Origin: Lysobacterales bacterium
GTDB taxonomy: Bacteria > Pseudomonadota > Gammaproteobacteria > Xanthomonadales > Xanthomonadaceae
Assembly (NCBI GenBank): GCA_016718605.1
Contig: JADKCY010000002.1
Span: 1,552,501 to 1,616,500 of the forward strand
DNA: 64,000 nucleotides
Reading direction: 5' to 3'
Each line of letters begins with the position of its first letter. Position 1 is the stretch's first letter. Below the pieces are notes generated by a model. That model saw only the letters and a list, made by a program, of their open reading frames with translations, did not search any database and was not told the origin of the DNA. The position numbers and the translations under genes are program-made. Below are positions 51,893-59,899 of this stretch, in pieces.

Positions 51893-54031
51893 TCAACCGC
51901 GTCGGCGAGGCCGCCACGGTGCCAAATCCGACGTCAGCTCGTCCATGACGGGCTCAACCACTTCGAGCGCTTTTTCTTCTGCATTCAAGCTGGTGAAATC
52001 GACTTTGGTACGGAAGCCGCGACCCACGGCACGCTGATCTCCGACTTCAAACACGCGCACGCCAAGGTAAGCGCTGAACAGCGTTGAGCTTCGACCGTAA
52101 TAGTTCAGTTCCTGACTGCCAATCGGCTCCGCACGCACAACCACCACCGCACTGGCCTGACGGCGAATGGCACGAATCGCCTGCGGCAGCGCCATCCCGT
52201 GATCAATGCCAAGCATGTCGGCATCGACGATATCGAAGCCTCGCGCTATCAGGTGTTCTTCGATGCGTTGCCGTGCAGGATCCGTCAATGCGGAGTCGCC
52301 CAGCGCGATCACGACGACGCGAGGAGGCGGCGGCGGGGCAACCGGCGGCGGTGGCGTGACCTTGGCGAGCGTCGATGGCGTGCCTGTGGTGGAATGCGTC
52401 GTTGCCGCGCTCTGATTTTGCTCGGTCGTCGCAGGCGTTGACGCGCTGACCATAGCCTGCGCACCGCCGAGGGTGTTCGCCTCACGGTTGCTTGGCGCGC
52501 TGGCCACTTCGGTCGTTGCGCTCACTAACACCTTGTCGCCAGACGCTTCGATGTCGGCTTCGTTGGTACCCGATTGCACGCTGCCTGTTCCCAACACCGG
52601 AACAGTGGAAGCGCTCTCGCTGCGCGTTGTGTCTGGATCACTGCTGGATGTCGTATCGGCGCCTCCGGAAAGCGCGGAGAGCAACGCGCCAGCTGCGCTG
52701 CTCAGGGGGGTAGATGTGTCACTGCCGGAACTCGTGCTATCGGCAGGCGCCGTCGCTGCCTGGCTCGGGTTGATCGGTGTACTGACCTGACCGGCTTTGA
52801 CGCCATCCTGATAGCTCGAACCCAGAACACCATCGCGGAAGCCCTTGGCGTAATTGAGCAAGGGCTCGTGGAAGGCGGCCATCAGACCGCCCGCACTTAG
52901 CACCAGGACGGCGGCGATCGCAATGGCGACTTTTGATCCGCCGCTGCGCTTCTGTGCCTCCATCACCGAGGGCCGCGCCGAAGCACGGGCGCGAGTGGCA
53001 TCATCACCGGTCGGTGCATTGACCACGGCGGCAACAGCAGGTGGTACCGGCGGTGGCACAACCGCTGCAGGCGCGCCGGCAATGCCATCACGTGAGACGA
53101 CAGGCGGTGGTGTCGGCACGCGCTGTGGCTGGGAGATCGGCGTCGGCGCGCCCACGACGGTCGCGTCGCTGGCTGCCGGACGCGATACCGGCAGTTTCAA
53201 TGGCCCCGTACTCGAGACCAACGGATGCGCCTGCAGTGCGGCAGCCAGATCATGGCAATTCTGGAAGCGATCTGCGGATTCTTTGGCAAGCATTTTGCCC
53301 AGGATCGCTGCACATTGCGGATCCACCGCGTCGTTGAGGCTCCGCACGTCGGGGATTTCGGCCTTGACCACTTCCAACATCATGCCAAGCGGACTCTCAT
53401 CCTTGAACGGCGAACTGCCGCTCAGCATTTCGTAAAGCACGATGCCCAGCGCGAAAATATCGGAGCGCTGGTCAACCGGCTTGCCAAGACAGACCTCAGG
53501 CGACAGGTAGCCTGGCGTGCCGACGAATTCACCCGTTGAGGTAAGTTTTTTACTGGCGTCGTGGGTCGCGAGCGCAATTCCGAAGTCGGCAATTTTGACT
53601 TGGCCGCGCGAACCCAGCATCAGATTGCCAGGCTTGATGTCGCGGTGAATGACGCCCTTGTCGTGCGCTGTCGCCAGACCTTGCGCCGTCTGATGCATGA
53701 TTTTCAGCGCAACCTCAGGAGTCAGTCGCCCTTCGCGCTTCATCAACGCTGACAGGGACTCGCCCTCAACAAACTCCATCACGAAGAACGGCTGACCGGC
53801 TTCCTGACCGATGAAGTAGATTTGAATGATGTGCGGATCATTAAGCGCCGCCATCGAACGCGCTTCGCGCAAAAAACGCTCGACCAGACTGGGATCATGT
53901 GCGAGCGAAGGCGACAGCTCCTTGATCGCAACAAAGCGATTCAAGGCGGGCTCGAAGCCTTTGTAGACCACGCCCATGCCACCGCGTCCCAACTCGGCGA
54001 CGATTTCGTAGTGCCCAAGGTGAGTTTTCAT
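51893..54031 (-). CDS. Transmembrane Ser/Thr protein kinase with C-terminal extracytoplasmic domain
   Basis: 712 aa from the ATG at 54031 (AGGAGG five bases upstream; ATG at 54067 is an alternative). Hanks-type kinase domain, residues 8-270: glycine loop GRGGMGVVYKG, catalytic Lys37, HRDIKPGN with Asp131, DFG at 149-151, activation region STGEFVGTPGYLSPE. Then a Pro/Ala-rich linker, a transmembrane helix (VAIAIAAVLVLSAGGLMAAF, about 375-394), a Ser/Thr-rich low-complexity stretch, and a C-terminal domain (VVVIALGDSALTDPARQRIEEHLIARGFDI, split) of unknown type. All catalytic residues are present. The signal sensed is unknown. Confidence 0.88.
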   Translation of the reverse strand: MKTHLGHYEIVAELGRGGMGVVYKGFEPALNRFVAIKELSPSLAHDPSLVERFLREARSMAALNDPHIIQIYFIGQEAGQPFFVMEFVEGESLSALMKREGRLTPEVALKIMHQTAQGLATAHDKGVIHRDIKPGNLMLGSRGQVKIADFGIALATHDASKKLTSTGEFVGTPGYLSPEVCLGKPVDQRSDIFALGIVLYEMLSGSSPFKDESPLGMMLEVVKAEIPDVRSLNDAVDPQCAAILGKMLAKESADRFQNCHDLAAALQAHPLVSSTGPLKLPVSRPAASDATVVGAPTPISQPQRVPTPPPVVSRDGIAGAPAAVVPPPVPPAVAAVVNAPTGDDATRARASARPSVMEAQKRSGGSKVAIAIAAVLVLSAGGLMAAFHEPLLNYAKGFRDGVLGSSYQDGVKAGQVSTPINPSQAATAPADSTSSGSDTSTPLSSAAGALLSALSGGADTTSSSDPDTTRSESASTVPVLGTGSVQSGTNEADIEASGDKVLVSATTEVASAPSNREANTLGGAQAMVSASTPATTEQNQSAATTHSTTGTPSTLAKVTPPPPVAPPPPPRVVVIALGDSALTDPARQRIEEHLIARGFDIVDADMLGIDHGMALPQAIRAIRRQASAVVVVRAEPIGSQELNYYGRSSTLFSAYLGVRVFEVGDQRAVGRGFRTKVDFTSLNAEEKALEVVEPVMDELTSDLAPWRPRRRG

Positions 54032-54471
54032 GGCCGCCTCCTCGGGCGACATTGTCGATTCGGTCATCGTAGCACCCGTCCCACACAATCAGACCGCGAA
54101 GTGGCGGCGTATGGTGGGGTACGTTCGAAGATTGCTGGACTGGACACAGGATGCCAGAGCGACCGTAGTCGTTCAGCGGACTGTCATCCGGCGGAGCACG
54201 CATGCCGCGCTGACGAGTCAATTGCGTGGCCGATGCCTTCGTTGGGAACAAATCCAGACACGTGGTGGATTCGCACAATCGAGCCTGCGCAGGAATGCAC
54301 CTTGTCCACCACCTGTTAGGGAGGCGCTGACCAATTCAGCGCTTCCCGTTTGGTGCATGGATGCACCAACGCGAACGAGGTCATATGCCCTCGTTCGCGT
54401 AGCCCCTGCCGGGCATGTACCGGCACGAAGCGAGCTGAATAGCGCCAAGGATGGCTTTATTCGGCATTCCC
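54032..54471. other. Intergenic region with a run of five hairpins
   Basis: 440 bp between the chemoreceptor stop and the kinase start, both minus-strand genes. No gene is supported; frames there are short and repetitive. The notable content is the five consecutive inverted repeats at 54262-54425. The kinase promoter must lie between about 54040 and 54260. Confidence 0.5.
54262..54425. repeat. Array of five consecutive hairpins, possible structured RNA or extragenic repeat
   Basis: (1) GTGGTGGA/TCCACCAC, 54262-54312; (2) GGGAGGCGCTGA/TCAGCGCTTCCC, 54319-54347; (3) TTGGTGCAT-GG-ATGCACCAA, 54350-54369, perfect; (4) CGCGAACGAGG/CCTCGTTCGCG, 54370-54399, perfect 11 pairs; (5) TGCCGG/CCGGCA, 54407-54425. 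They are packed with gaps of 0-8 bases. No T run follows, so this is not a plain terminator. It resembles palindromic intergenic repeats of Pseudomonas and Xanthomonadales in style (CATGGATG loop), a comparison from memory. Confidence 0.7.
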
Positions 54472-57078
54472 TTAGTGTCGATGCGGAGCCTGCTGTTGCT
54501 TGAGCTTCATCATGCGGATTGCGCCGACCGTCTGGGCCGACAATTCGGTGAACTGCCCCGCCAGAACGTTCTGAGCACCAACACTGTCGCCGGATTGTGC
54601 GAGCTGCGCGACCTGACCTGCACAGATATGGAATTCGGCGTGCTTGGACCGCAGATCCTCATATTCGCGGCTGCCCGAGCAGACTTTTCCGTCGCCATAA
54701 ATCCACTTGCCAAGCGCACAAGCGTGATCGACTGACGCACGCTCAACGTCGATGCGTTCACCGCGCCCTGCGATGGCATCCTGCAGCTTCTCGCGCCACG
54801 CCCGATGCGCGGCGATCATTGCCTCAAAGCCCGTATCCTCCGCGCAGGTGGCGCCGGTGGATTCCAGACGGAACCTGCCCACGGTCTTGACCAATGCGCG
54901 TGCCTGATCCTGCATGCTGGCCGCCGCGGCCGAGGCCTCTTCCACCAACGCCGCATTCTGCTGGGTGGCCTCATCCATCTGCATCACCGTCTGGTTCATT
55001 TCACCAATGCCTTGTGATTGCTCCGCAGAAGACGCACTGATCTCACCCATCAAGTCCGTCACGCGCCTGACCGATTGGACGATTTCGGCCATCGTTTCGC
55101 CTGCCTCACGGACCAGTTTGCTGCCGCCCTCAACGCGTTCTATCGAATCGCTGATCAGCTGCTTGATTTCACGCGCAGACGCCGCGCTGCGTTGCGCCAA
55201 CGCACGCACTTCGCCAGCGACAACGGCGAAGCCACGACCTTGCTCACCCGCACGTGCCGCCTCGACGGCTGCATTGAGCGCGAGAATATTGGTCTGGAAC
55301 GCGATGCCATCGATGGTGGAGATGATGTCGCTCATCTTTACCGACGATTCGCTGATACCTTGCATGGTCGAAACCACACGCGTAACGACCTCACCGCCCC
55401 GGGTGGCCACTTGGGTGGCATTTGCCGCGAGTTGGTTGGCCTGACGCGCATTCTCGGCAGTCTGGGTCACCGTGGAGGTGAGGTGTTGCATGTTCGCCGC
55501 AGTCTCTTCCAAGCTCGCGGCTTGGGATTCGGTTCGGCGTGAGAGATCCTGATTGCCGTTGGCAATTTCTCCTGCCGCACCATCCACCGCTTCGGCGACG
55601 GATTTGATCTCACCGACAATTCGCGCCAGTTGCAGAACGGTTTCATTGACCGCGGTCTTCATCTCGCCGAACGTCGCGCGGTATTCACCTTCGACACGGC
55701 GCGACAGATCACCATCCGCAATCGCTAGCATCACTTCGCGAATCTCGCGCAAGCCGGCGACGGTGGTGTCCAGCATCAAGTTCAGATTTTCAGCGTGCCT
55801 TTTGAAAAAGCCGACCTTGCCATCTAGCGGGATACGTTGGTCCAGATCGCCTTCGGCGGCGGCACGGGTAATCCGATCCACCTCCGCTTCGACGAGAGCC
55901 TCCTGAGTGCGCTCACGCCATTCCAGCACGGTGCCTCGTCTTACCTGCTGTGCATCCAGCACTGCAGAGGCCACCAGTGAAAAGCTGCGGCCGCCGAACC
56001 AGAAGGAACTGAAGCGGACTTTGTCACCCTCCGTGGTCATCGCCACGCGATCTTGGTCATGCCGCTGCACGTAGTCCAGTGGCGACCCGACGACCTTGTT
56101 GACATCAAATTTCGGAAGATCTTGCCGTATCGCCTCGATCGATTCGGCAAACAACACCTGCAAGGAGCGATTGATCGACAGGATGCGATCATCCGGGCCA
56201 ACGATCATGACATTGGTCCGCACACAATCCAGCGCTTCCAGGACCCGCAGGTTCTCGGTTGCACGGCGACGTTCGTCGGCAATCTGGAACCCGGTACGAA
56301 TTTGCATCGACTGCAATTCCAACAACAGACGGCCGATTTCGTCATTGCGATCGATGCCGAGGTCTTCATCGTAGTGACCTTGGTCGATGCGCTTGAAGGC
56401 ACGCTGCGCCGCATCGAGCCGGCCGACGATGTCGTCGCCAAGCCACCATGCCGAATAGACGCCCATCACGAACGCGCCGAGGACCACGGTGTAAAGCAGC
56501 CAAGCAGGCGCATTCAGTGCCATCAGCAGCAGCAATGCAGCGCCCGTGGCGGCCGCAAAGGTCCCGAAAAAGAACAAGCGCGCGCGCAACGACATACGCC
56601 ACATCGGATTGAGTCGGATCGCCCACTGTCGCCCGACAACCGTGCCAAAGCTGACACGCAAGCCAGGGACTTTGGCACGAATCTTGGCGTAAGCACCCTC
56701 CGCCGCAGCGATCTGTTCGCGCGTTGCCATCTTGCGGACTGACAGGTAGCCCGCAACCTTGTCCCCCTCGTAAATCGGCGTGATGCGCGCCTTTACCCAG
56801 TAATGATCACCGTTCTTGCAACGGTTTTTGACGAAACCCATCCAAGGCCGACGGGCTTTGAGACGCCGCCATAGGTCGTCGAAGGCTTCCGGTGGCATGT
56901 CGGGGTGGCGCACCAAGTTGTGCGCCTTGCCCAACAGTTCTTCCGTCTCGAATCCGCTGATGCGGACAAAATCCTCATTGACATACGTGATCACACCTTT
57001 GAGGTCGGTGCGCGAGACGATCAACGTATCGGCGTCGAGTTTTACTTCGCGTCCGGTGACGGGCAAATTGGTTCGCAT
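54472..57078 (-). CDS. Methyl-accepting chemoreceptor with PAS domains and C-terminal CZB zinc-binding domain
   Basis: 868 aa from ATG 57078 (MRTNLPVTGREV, the usual start of Aer-like receptors). Order: PAS (TLIVSRTDLKGVITYVNEDFVRISGF, about 10-120), two transmembrane helices (ARLFFFGTFAAATGAALLLLMAL and LLYTVVLGAFVMGVYSAWWL), HAMP (RLDAAQRAFKRIDQGHY), a second PAS-like region (VMIVGPDDRILSINRSLQVLF), a MCP signalling domain with hairpin tip IDGIAFQTNILALNAAVEAARAGEQGRGFAVVA (split), and a CZB domain (HRAW, DHACALGKW, HAEFHICAGQVAQL with His/Cys ligands). Likely senses redox/energy state and zinc or hypochlorous acid. No che genes are adjacent. Confidence 0.92.
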   Translation of the reverse strand: MRTNLPVTGREVKLDADTLIVSRTDLKGVITYVNEDFVRISGFETEELLGKAHNLVRHPDMPPEAFDDLWRRLKARRPWMGFVKNRCKNGDHYWVKARITPIYEGDKVAGYLSVRKMATREQIAAAEGAYAKIRAKVPGLRVSFGTVVGRQWAIRLNPMWRMSLRARLFFFGTFAAATGAALLLLMALNAPAWLLYTVVLGAFVMGVYSAWWLGDDIVGRLDAAQRAFKRIDQGHYDEDLGIDRNDEIGRLLLELQSMQIRTGFQIADERRRATENLRVLEALDCVRTNVMIVGPDDRILSINRSLQVLFAESIEAIRQDLPKFDVNKVVGSPLDYVQRHDQDRVAMTTEGDKVRFSSFWFGGRSFSLVASAVLDAQQVRRGTVLEWRERTQEALVEAEVDRITRAAAEGDLDQRIPLDGKVGFFKRHAENLNLMLDTTVAGLREIREVMLAIADGDLSRRVEGEYRATFGEMKTAVNETVLQLARIVGEIKSVAEAVDGAAGEIANGNQDLSRRTESQAASLEETAANMQHLTSTVTQTAENARQANQLAANATQVATRGGEVVTRVVSTMQGISESSVKMSDIISTIDGIAFQTNILALNAAVEAARAGEQGRGFAVVAGEVRALAQRSAASAREIKQLISDSIERVEGGSKLVREAGETMAEIVQSVRRVTDLMGEISASSAEQSQGIGEMNQTVMQMDEATQQNAALVEEASAAAASMQDQARALVKTVGRFRLESTGATCAEDTGFEAMIAAHRAWREKLQDAIAGRGERIDVERASVDHACALGKWIYGDGKVCSGSREYEDLRSKHAEFHICAGQVAQLAQSGDSVGAQNVLAGQFTELSAQTVGAIRMMKLKQQQAPHRH

Positions 57079-57211
57079 GTCGAACAGCTCTCGGGGCGTT
57101 GAGATGCTGTCCAGCATGCAAGACCGCTGCCATAAAATGGCGCCGCCGCACGGCGGAGCGTTGACTCGATCTCGCTTGACACAGGTCAAGCAAGCGCCGG
57201 TCACATCCCGG

Positions 57212-58165
57212 TCATCGGCATGCTTCTGCCTTCTCACTGACCACCACCGGCTGCCAGTAGCTGTTATCCCGCAGCATTCCCACCTGTCCCTGGAATCGCG
57301 CCGCCAAGCGATAGGTCATCCCCGGTAAAACCTCCAGTTGGAGATCGTGCCGGAACGCCATACCGTCACGGGAGCGGCGCAGTAACGCAGCATCGCTGAA
57401 CTCGCGTGGATCAATCGCTTCCGCAAGAGTGATGCGCCGCAATCCTGGGTCAACCCGAAAGGTGTCCGATCGCGTCGGCCCCGGAAGTTGGCCGTCGACC
57501 GCAATGATCACCAGCGGAAACTCGGCTCGACTACGCGAACCCACGAACAATTGACTGACCCGTCCGCAGGTGCTTACCGCCGTGCCACCGCTGGACCCAC
57601 CGCCTCCCACACCGGGTCCGCTCGGCTGGAAGCTCAATTGCAGGGCCGGTAGTTGATGGGACTGAATCGACGCGTGGAGACTTTTGCGCTGGCCATCACG
57701 CTCGACCAATAGTTCGATGTCCCCCTGTTGCGCCGCCAGTACTTGGCGAAACACTTGTGCGGCACGCGCCTGCTGATCCTCCAACGCACCCAGTCCCAAC
57801 AGCGACGTGCCTGCAACGGCCTGAATACGATCACCTTTGCGCAATCCCATTTGGCTCGCGGCGGAGGCGTCGGCAACAGCAAGCACGCGCACGCCCAAGC
57901 GATCCTCTTCGGCGGTGAATCGACCCTCGATCAATGCACCAAAACGCGCAGTTCGGAAGCTATCGATATCGACATGAAGCCCTTCCAGAGCCTCGGCAGA
58001 AACATCGCCAGATTCGATCAGACGCGCGAGCGCCGATTGCACGGCCTCGCTGACCTGCGCACTGGCATGCTCGTCAGGTGTGGCAAGCACGCCGGCGGAG
58101 GCCGTTAGCAAAAACCCGCAAAGCGCCAGAAGATAAGGCGACTTGGTCTGACGCTGATGGTGCAT
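57212..58165 (-). CDS. Exported PDZ-domain protein in an ECF sigma operon
   Basis: 317 aa from the ATG at 58165 (GAGGAGA upstream). Signal peptide (YLLALCGFLLTASAGVLA), a helical segment (VSEAVQSALARLIESGDVSAEALEG), and a PDZ-like domain (LGVRVLAVADASAASQMGLRKGDRIQAVAG, about residues 85-170). Then comes a Gly-rich linker (GPGVGGGGSSGG) and a beta-rich C-terminal domain with two Cys. No protease motif. It is downstream of a sigma factor and a small membrane protein, so it is a candidate target or envelope sensor component of that regulon. Confidence 0.72.
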   Translation of the reverse strand: MHHQRQTKSPYLLALCGFLLTASAGVLATPDEHASAQVSEAVQSALARLIESGDVSAEALEGLHVDIDSFRTARFGALIEGRFTAEEDRLGVRVLAVADASAASQMGLRKGDRIQAVAGTSLLGLGALEDQQARAAQVFRQVLAAQQGDIELLVERDGQRKSLHASIQSHQLPALQLSFQPSGPGVGGGGSSGGTAVSTCGRVSQLFVGSRSRAEFPLVIIAVDGQLPGPTRSDTFRVDPGLRRITLAEAIDPREFSDAALLRRSRDGMAFRHDLQLEVLPGMTYRLAARFQGQVGMLRDNSYWQPVVVSEKAEACR

Positions 58166-58224
58166 GAGAATCTCCTCGTTGGAATCGTTGCCGTAAAGGT
58201 GAGGCTTCGGGAAAGTCGCCGTCG

Positions 58225-58551
58225 TCAAATCCAAACTGGCGCGCTGTCTTGCACAGCGGTGTCATCCGCAGGAATGCGCCGCCAGTGTTGCAAGTCCTGG
58301 CGACTGTGAACGGACTCCACACCCGGCGGTGCCCGCAAGTCAGGTATGCGATCCTGGCTCGGCAGTGGAATCCAAGCCGCCAGCGCGATGAATGCCACCG
58401 CAGAAAACGTTCGCCAGCGCAATCCTTGGTTTCGTCGGCGCTGAATGCGGTCTGCCAGCGTCACCGCCGCCACGTTTTCCGCCAGCGGATCCGGCAATCC
58501 CTTTAGATAGGCCTGCACCTTGGCATTGACCCAGTCGTCGCTCGGCATCAT
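58225..58551 (-). CDS. Small membrane protein coupled to an ECF sigma factor (putative anti-sigma)
   Basis: 108 aa. The ATG at 58551 overlaps the sigma-factor stop (ATGA). A soluble N-terminal half (DDWVNAKVQAYLKGLPDPLAENVAAVTLADRIQRRRNQ) precedes one transmembrane helix (FSAVAFIALAAWIPL) and a short extracytoplasmic tail. Position and topology are those of anti-sigma factors, but I see no clear zinc-binding HxxxCxxC or RskA-like motif, so the function is inferred from context alone. Confidence 0.6.
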   Translation of the reverse strand: MMPSDDWVNAKVQAYLKGLPDPLAENVAAVTLADRIQRRRNQGLRWRTFSAVAFIALAAWIPLPSQDRIPDLRAPPGVESVHSRQDLQHWRRIPADDTAVQDSAPVWI

Positions 58552-59141
58552 GAGGATTCTCCCGCCCGTTCTGGTGGGGTTTGCGATTCGTCGATCCAAA
58601 GGGCTAGCTGCCGTTTGGTACGGGACAATAACGATTTTGAATAGCTGGGCGAGCGTTGGAACAACACGGCCAATTCGTCATGGCTCAGTCCTTCCATTTC
58701 ATACAACACCAGCACCGCACGCGCTTGAGGACGCAAGCGTTGCAGCAGGCCCAAGGCATCCAACTGACGATCGGTGGAAAAGCTGACGGCAGCCTCAGAC
58801 ACGTGATCGGCATGGTCGACAAACTGCCATCGTTTGCGCGCGCGCAGGGCATCAATGCTCAGGTGCGCGACCGTTCGCTTCAGCCACACCGCAAACGGTG
58901 CATCACCGCGGAACTGATCAATACCCTCCAGCACGCGGACAAAGCTGTCCTGCAGGATGTCTTCCGCCAGCGCAGGCTGCGCGCAGAGCCGCAATGCCAG
59001 CGCATAGGCCGCGCCTGCATGGCGACAGTACAGCGCCGAAATGGCCGTCGCGTCGCCTTGCTGTGCGCGCCGAACCAGCGCGCTTTCGGCGATGGCTTCC
59101 TGCTTTTCATGCGGTTCGTGAATCGATGAGATCAGCAGCAT
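58548..59141 (-). CDS. ECF-type RNA polymerase sigma factor (RpoE-like)
   Basis: 197 aa; AGGAGC before the ATG. Region 2 (ALYCRHAGAAYALALRL...LAEDILQDSFVRVLEGIDQF) keeps the acidic AED core of ordinary ECF factors and the WLKRTVAHLSIDALR helix. Region 4 (LQRLRPQARAVLVLYEMEGLSHDELAVLF) is followed by the DNA-recognition helix RSPSYSKSLLSRTKRQLALWI. Coupled to a small membrane protein and an exported PDZ protein. Divergent from a second ECF sigma module 195 bp away. Confidence 0.9.
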   Translation of the reverse strand: MLLISSIHEPHEKQEAIAESALVRRAQQGDATAISALYCRHAGAAYALALRLCAQPALAEDILQDSFVRVLEGIDQFRGDAPFAVWLKRTVAHLSIDALRARKRWQFVDHADHVSEAAVSFSTDRQLDALGLLQRLRPQARAVLVLYEMEGLSHDELAVLFQRSPSYSKSLLSRTKRQLALWIDESQTPPERAGESS

Positions 59142-59335
59142 GCTCCTTTGACGTCTGCGGGCCCAAGATCGTCGCAGTGCGTGCTTCCGTTCAAGGAAAC
59201 GCGGCTACGGCGGCCGCTCAGATCCGATACGCGCTGCACCCGACCTCGGCGCACAACCCCTTGGCTGGCAGCGTTCGATCGTCGACTGGCACGAATATAC
59301 TGGCGACACGCGCTCGGTGCGCCGTGGGATTCCCG
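59142..59335. promoter_or_regulatory. Shared promoter region of two divergent ECF sigma modules
   Basis: About 194 bp between the sigma gene starting at 59141 (minus) and the one starting at 59336 (plus). An open frame continues upstream from the plus gene but lacks sense as protein. Both modules could be self-regulated from here. I could not fix -35/-10 elements by eye. Confidence 0.4.
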
Positions 59336-59899
59336 ATGAGTGAAGTCACCCAACTATTGCAACGGGCTCGCGAGGGCGACAACGCTGCGTGGGATCAGGT
59401 CGTCGCCATCATTTATGACGACCTTCGCCGCATTGCGCGCGGCGTTCTGCACGGTCCTGGGGGCGCAACGCTGGATGCCACCGGACTGGTGCACGATTGC
59501 TACCTTCGATTATCGCGTGCCGGACCCGATGGGGTCCTCAATCGGCAACATTTTCTCGCGCTGGCTGCCAAGGCGATGCGCCAATTGATGCTCAACCACG
59601 CCCGCGATCGGGTGACAGCCAAGCGCGGTGGCGGTGCGCAGCAGGTGACATTTGATGACGCAGACCTTGCCGCTGACGCACAAGCAGAACAGTTACTGTT
59701 GCTCGATCAAGCGCTGCTGCACCTCGCCAACGAGGATGAGCGACTGGCCAAGGTCGTGGAATGCCGCGTGTTTGCCGGCTTGAGTGAACAGGAAACTGCC
59801 GACGCCTTGGATATGCCCTTGCGCAGCAGTCAACGTTTGTTTGCCGAGGCGCGCCAACGGCTAACCGTCCTGTTGCATGACTCGGCAATTGGCGGATGA
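59336..59899 (+). CDS. ECF sigma factor of the kinase-linked (ECF43/Sig-70_X6-like) group
   Basis: 187 aa from the ATG at 59336 (MSEVTQLLQRAREGD). Region 2 (DLRRIARGVLHGPGG, then LDATGLVHDCYLRLSRAG) has D47-A48-T49-G50 where most ECF factors have an acidic D-A-E-D run, so Thr49 takes the place of an acidic residue. Then HFLALAAKAMRQLMLNHARDRVTAKRGGG, the segment typical of this group, and region 4 (VECRVFAGLSEQETADALDMPLRSSQRLFAEARQRL, split). In EcfP-PknT (Vibrio) and EcfK-PknS (Xanthomonas), Thr phosphorylation by the neighbouring kinase replaces the missing charge. It overlaps the downstream kinase gene by 23 bp. Confidence 0.88.
   Translation: MSEVTQLLQRAREGDNAAWDQVVAIIYDDLRRIARGVLHGPGGATLDATGLVHDCYLRLSRAGPDGVLNRQHFLALAAKAMRQLMLNHARDRVTAKRGGGAQQVTFDDADLAADAQAEQLLLLDQALLHLANEDERLAKVVECRVFAGLSEQETADALDMPLRSSQRLFAEARQRLTVLLHDSAIGG

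Noticed and set aside
58898..59335. N-terminal extension of the kinase-linked sigma factor
   Set aside because: The upstream frame is open but consists of Arg/Ala/Pro-rich sequence antisense to the other sigma gene. The ATG at 59336 begins the recognisable protein.
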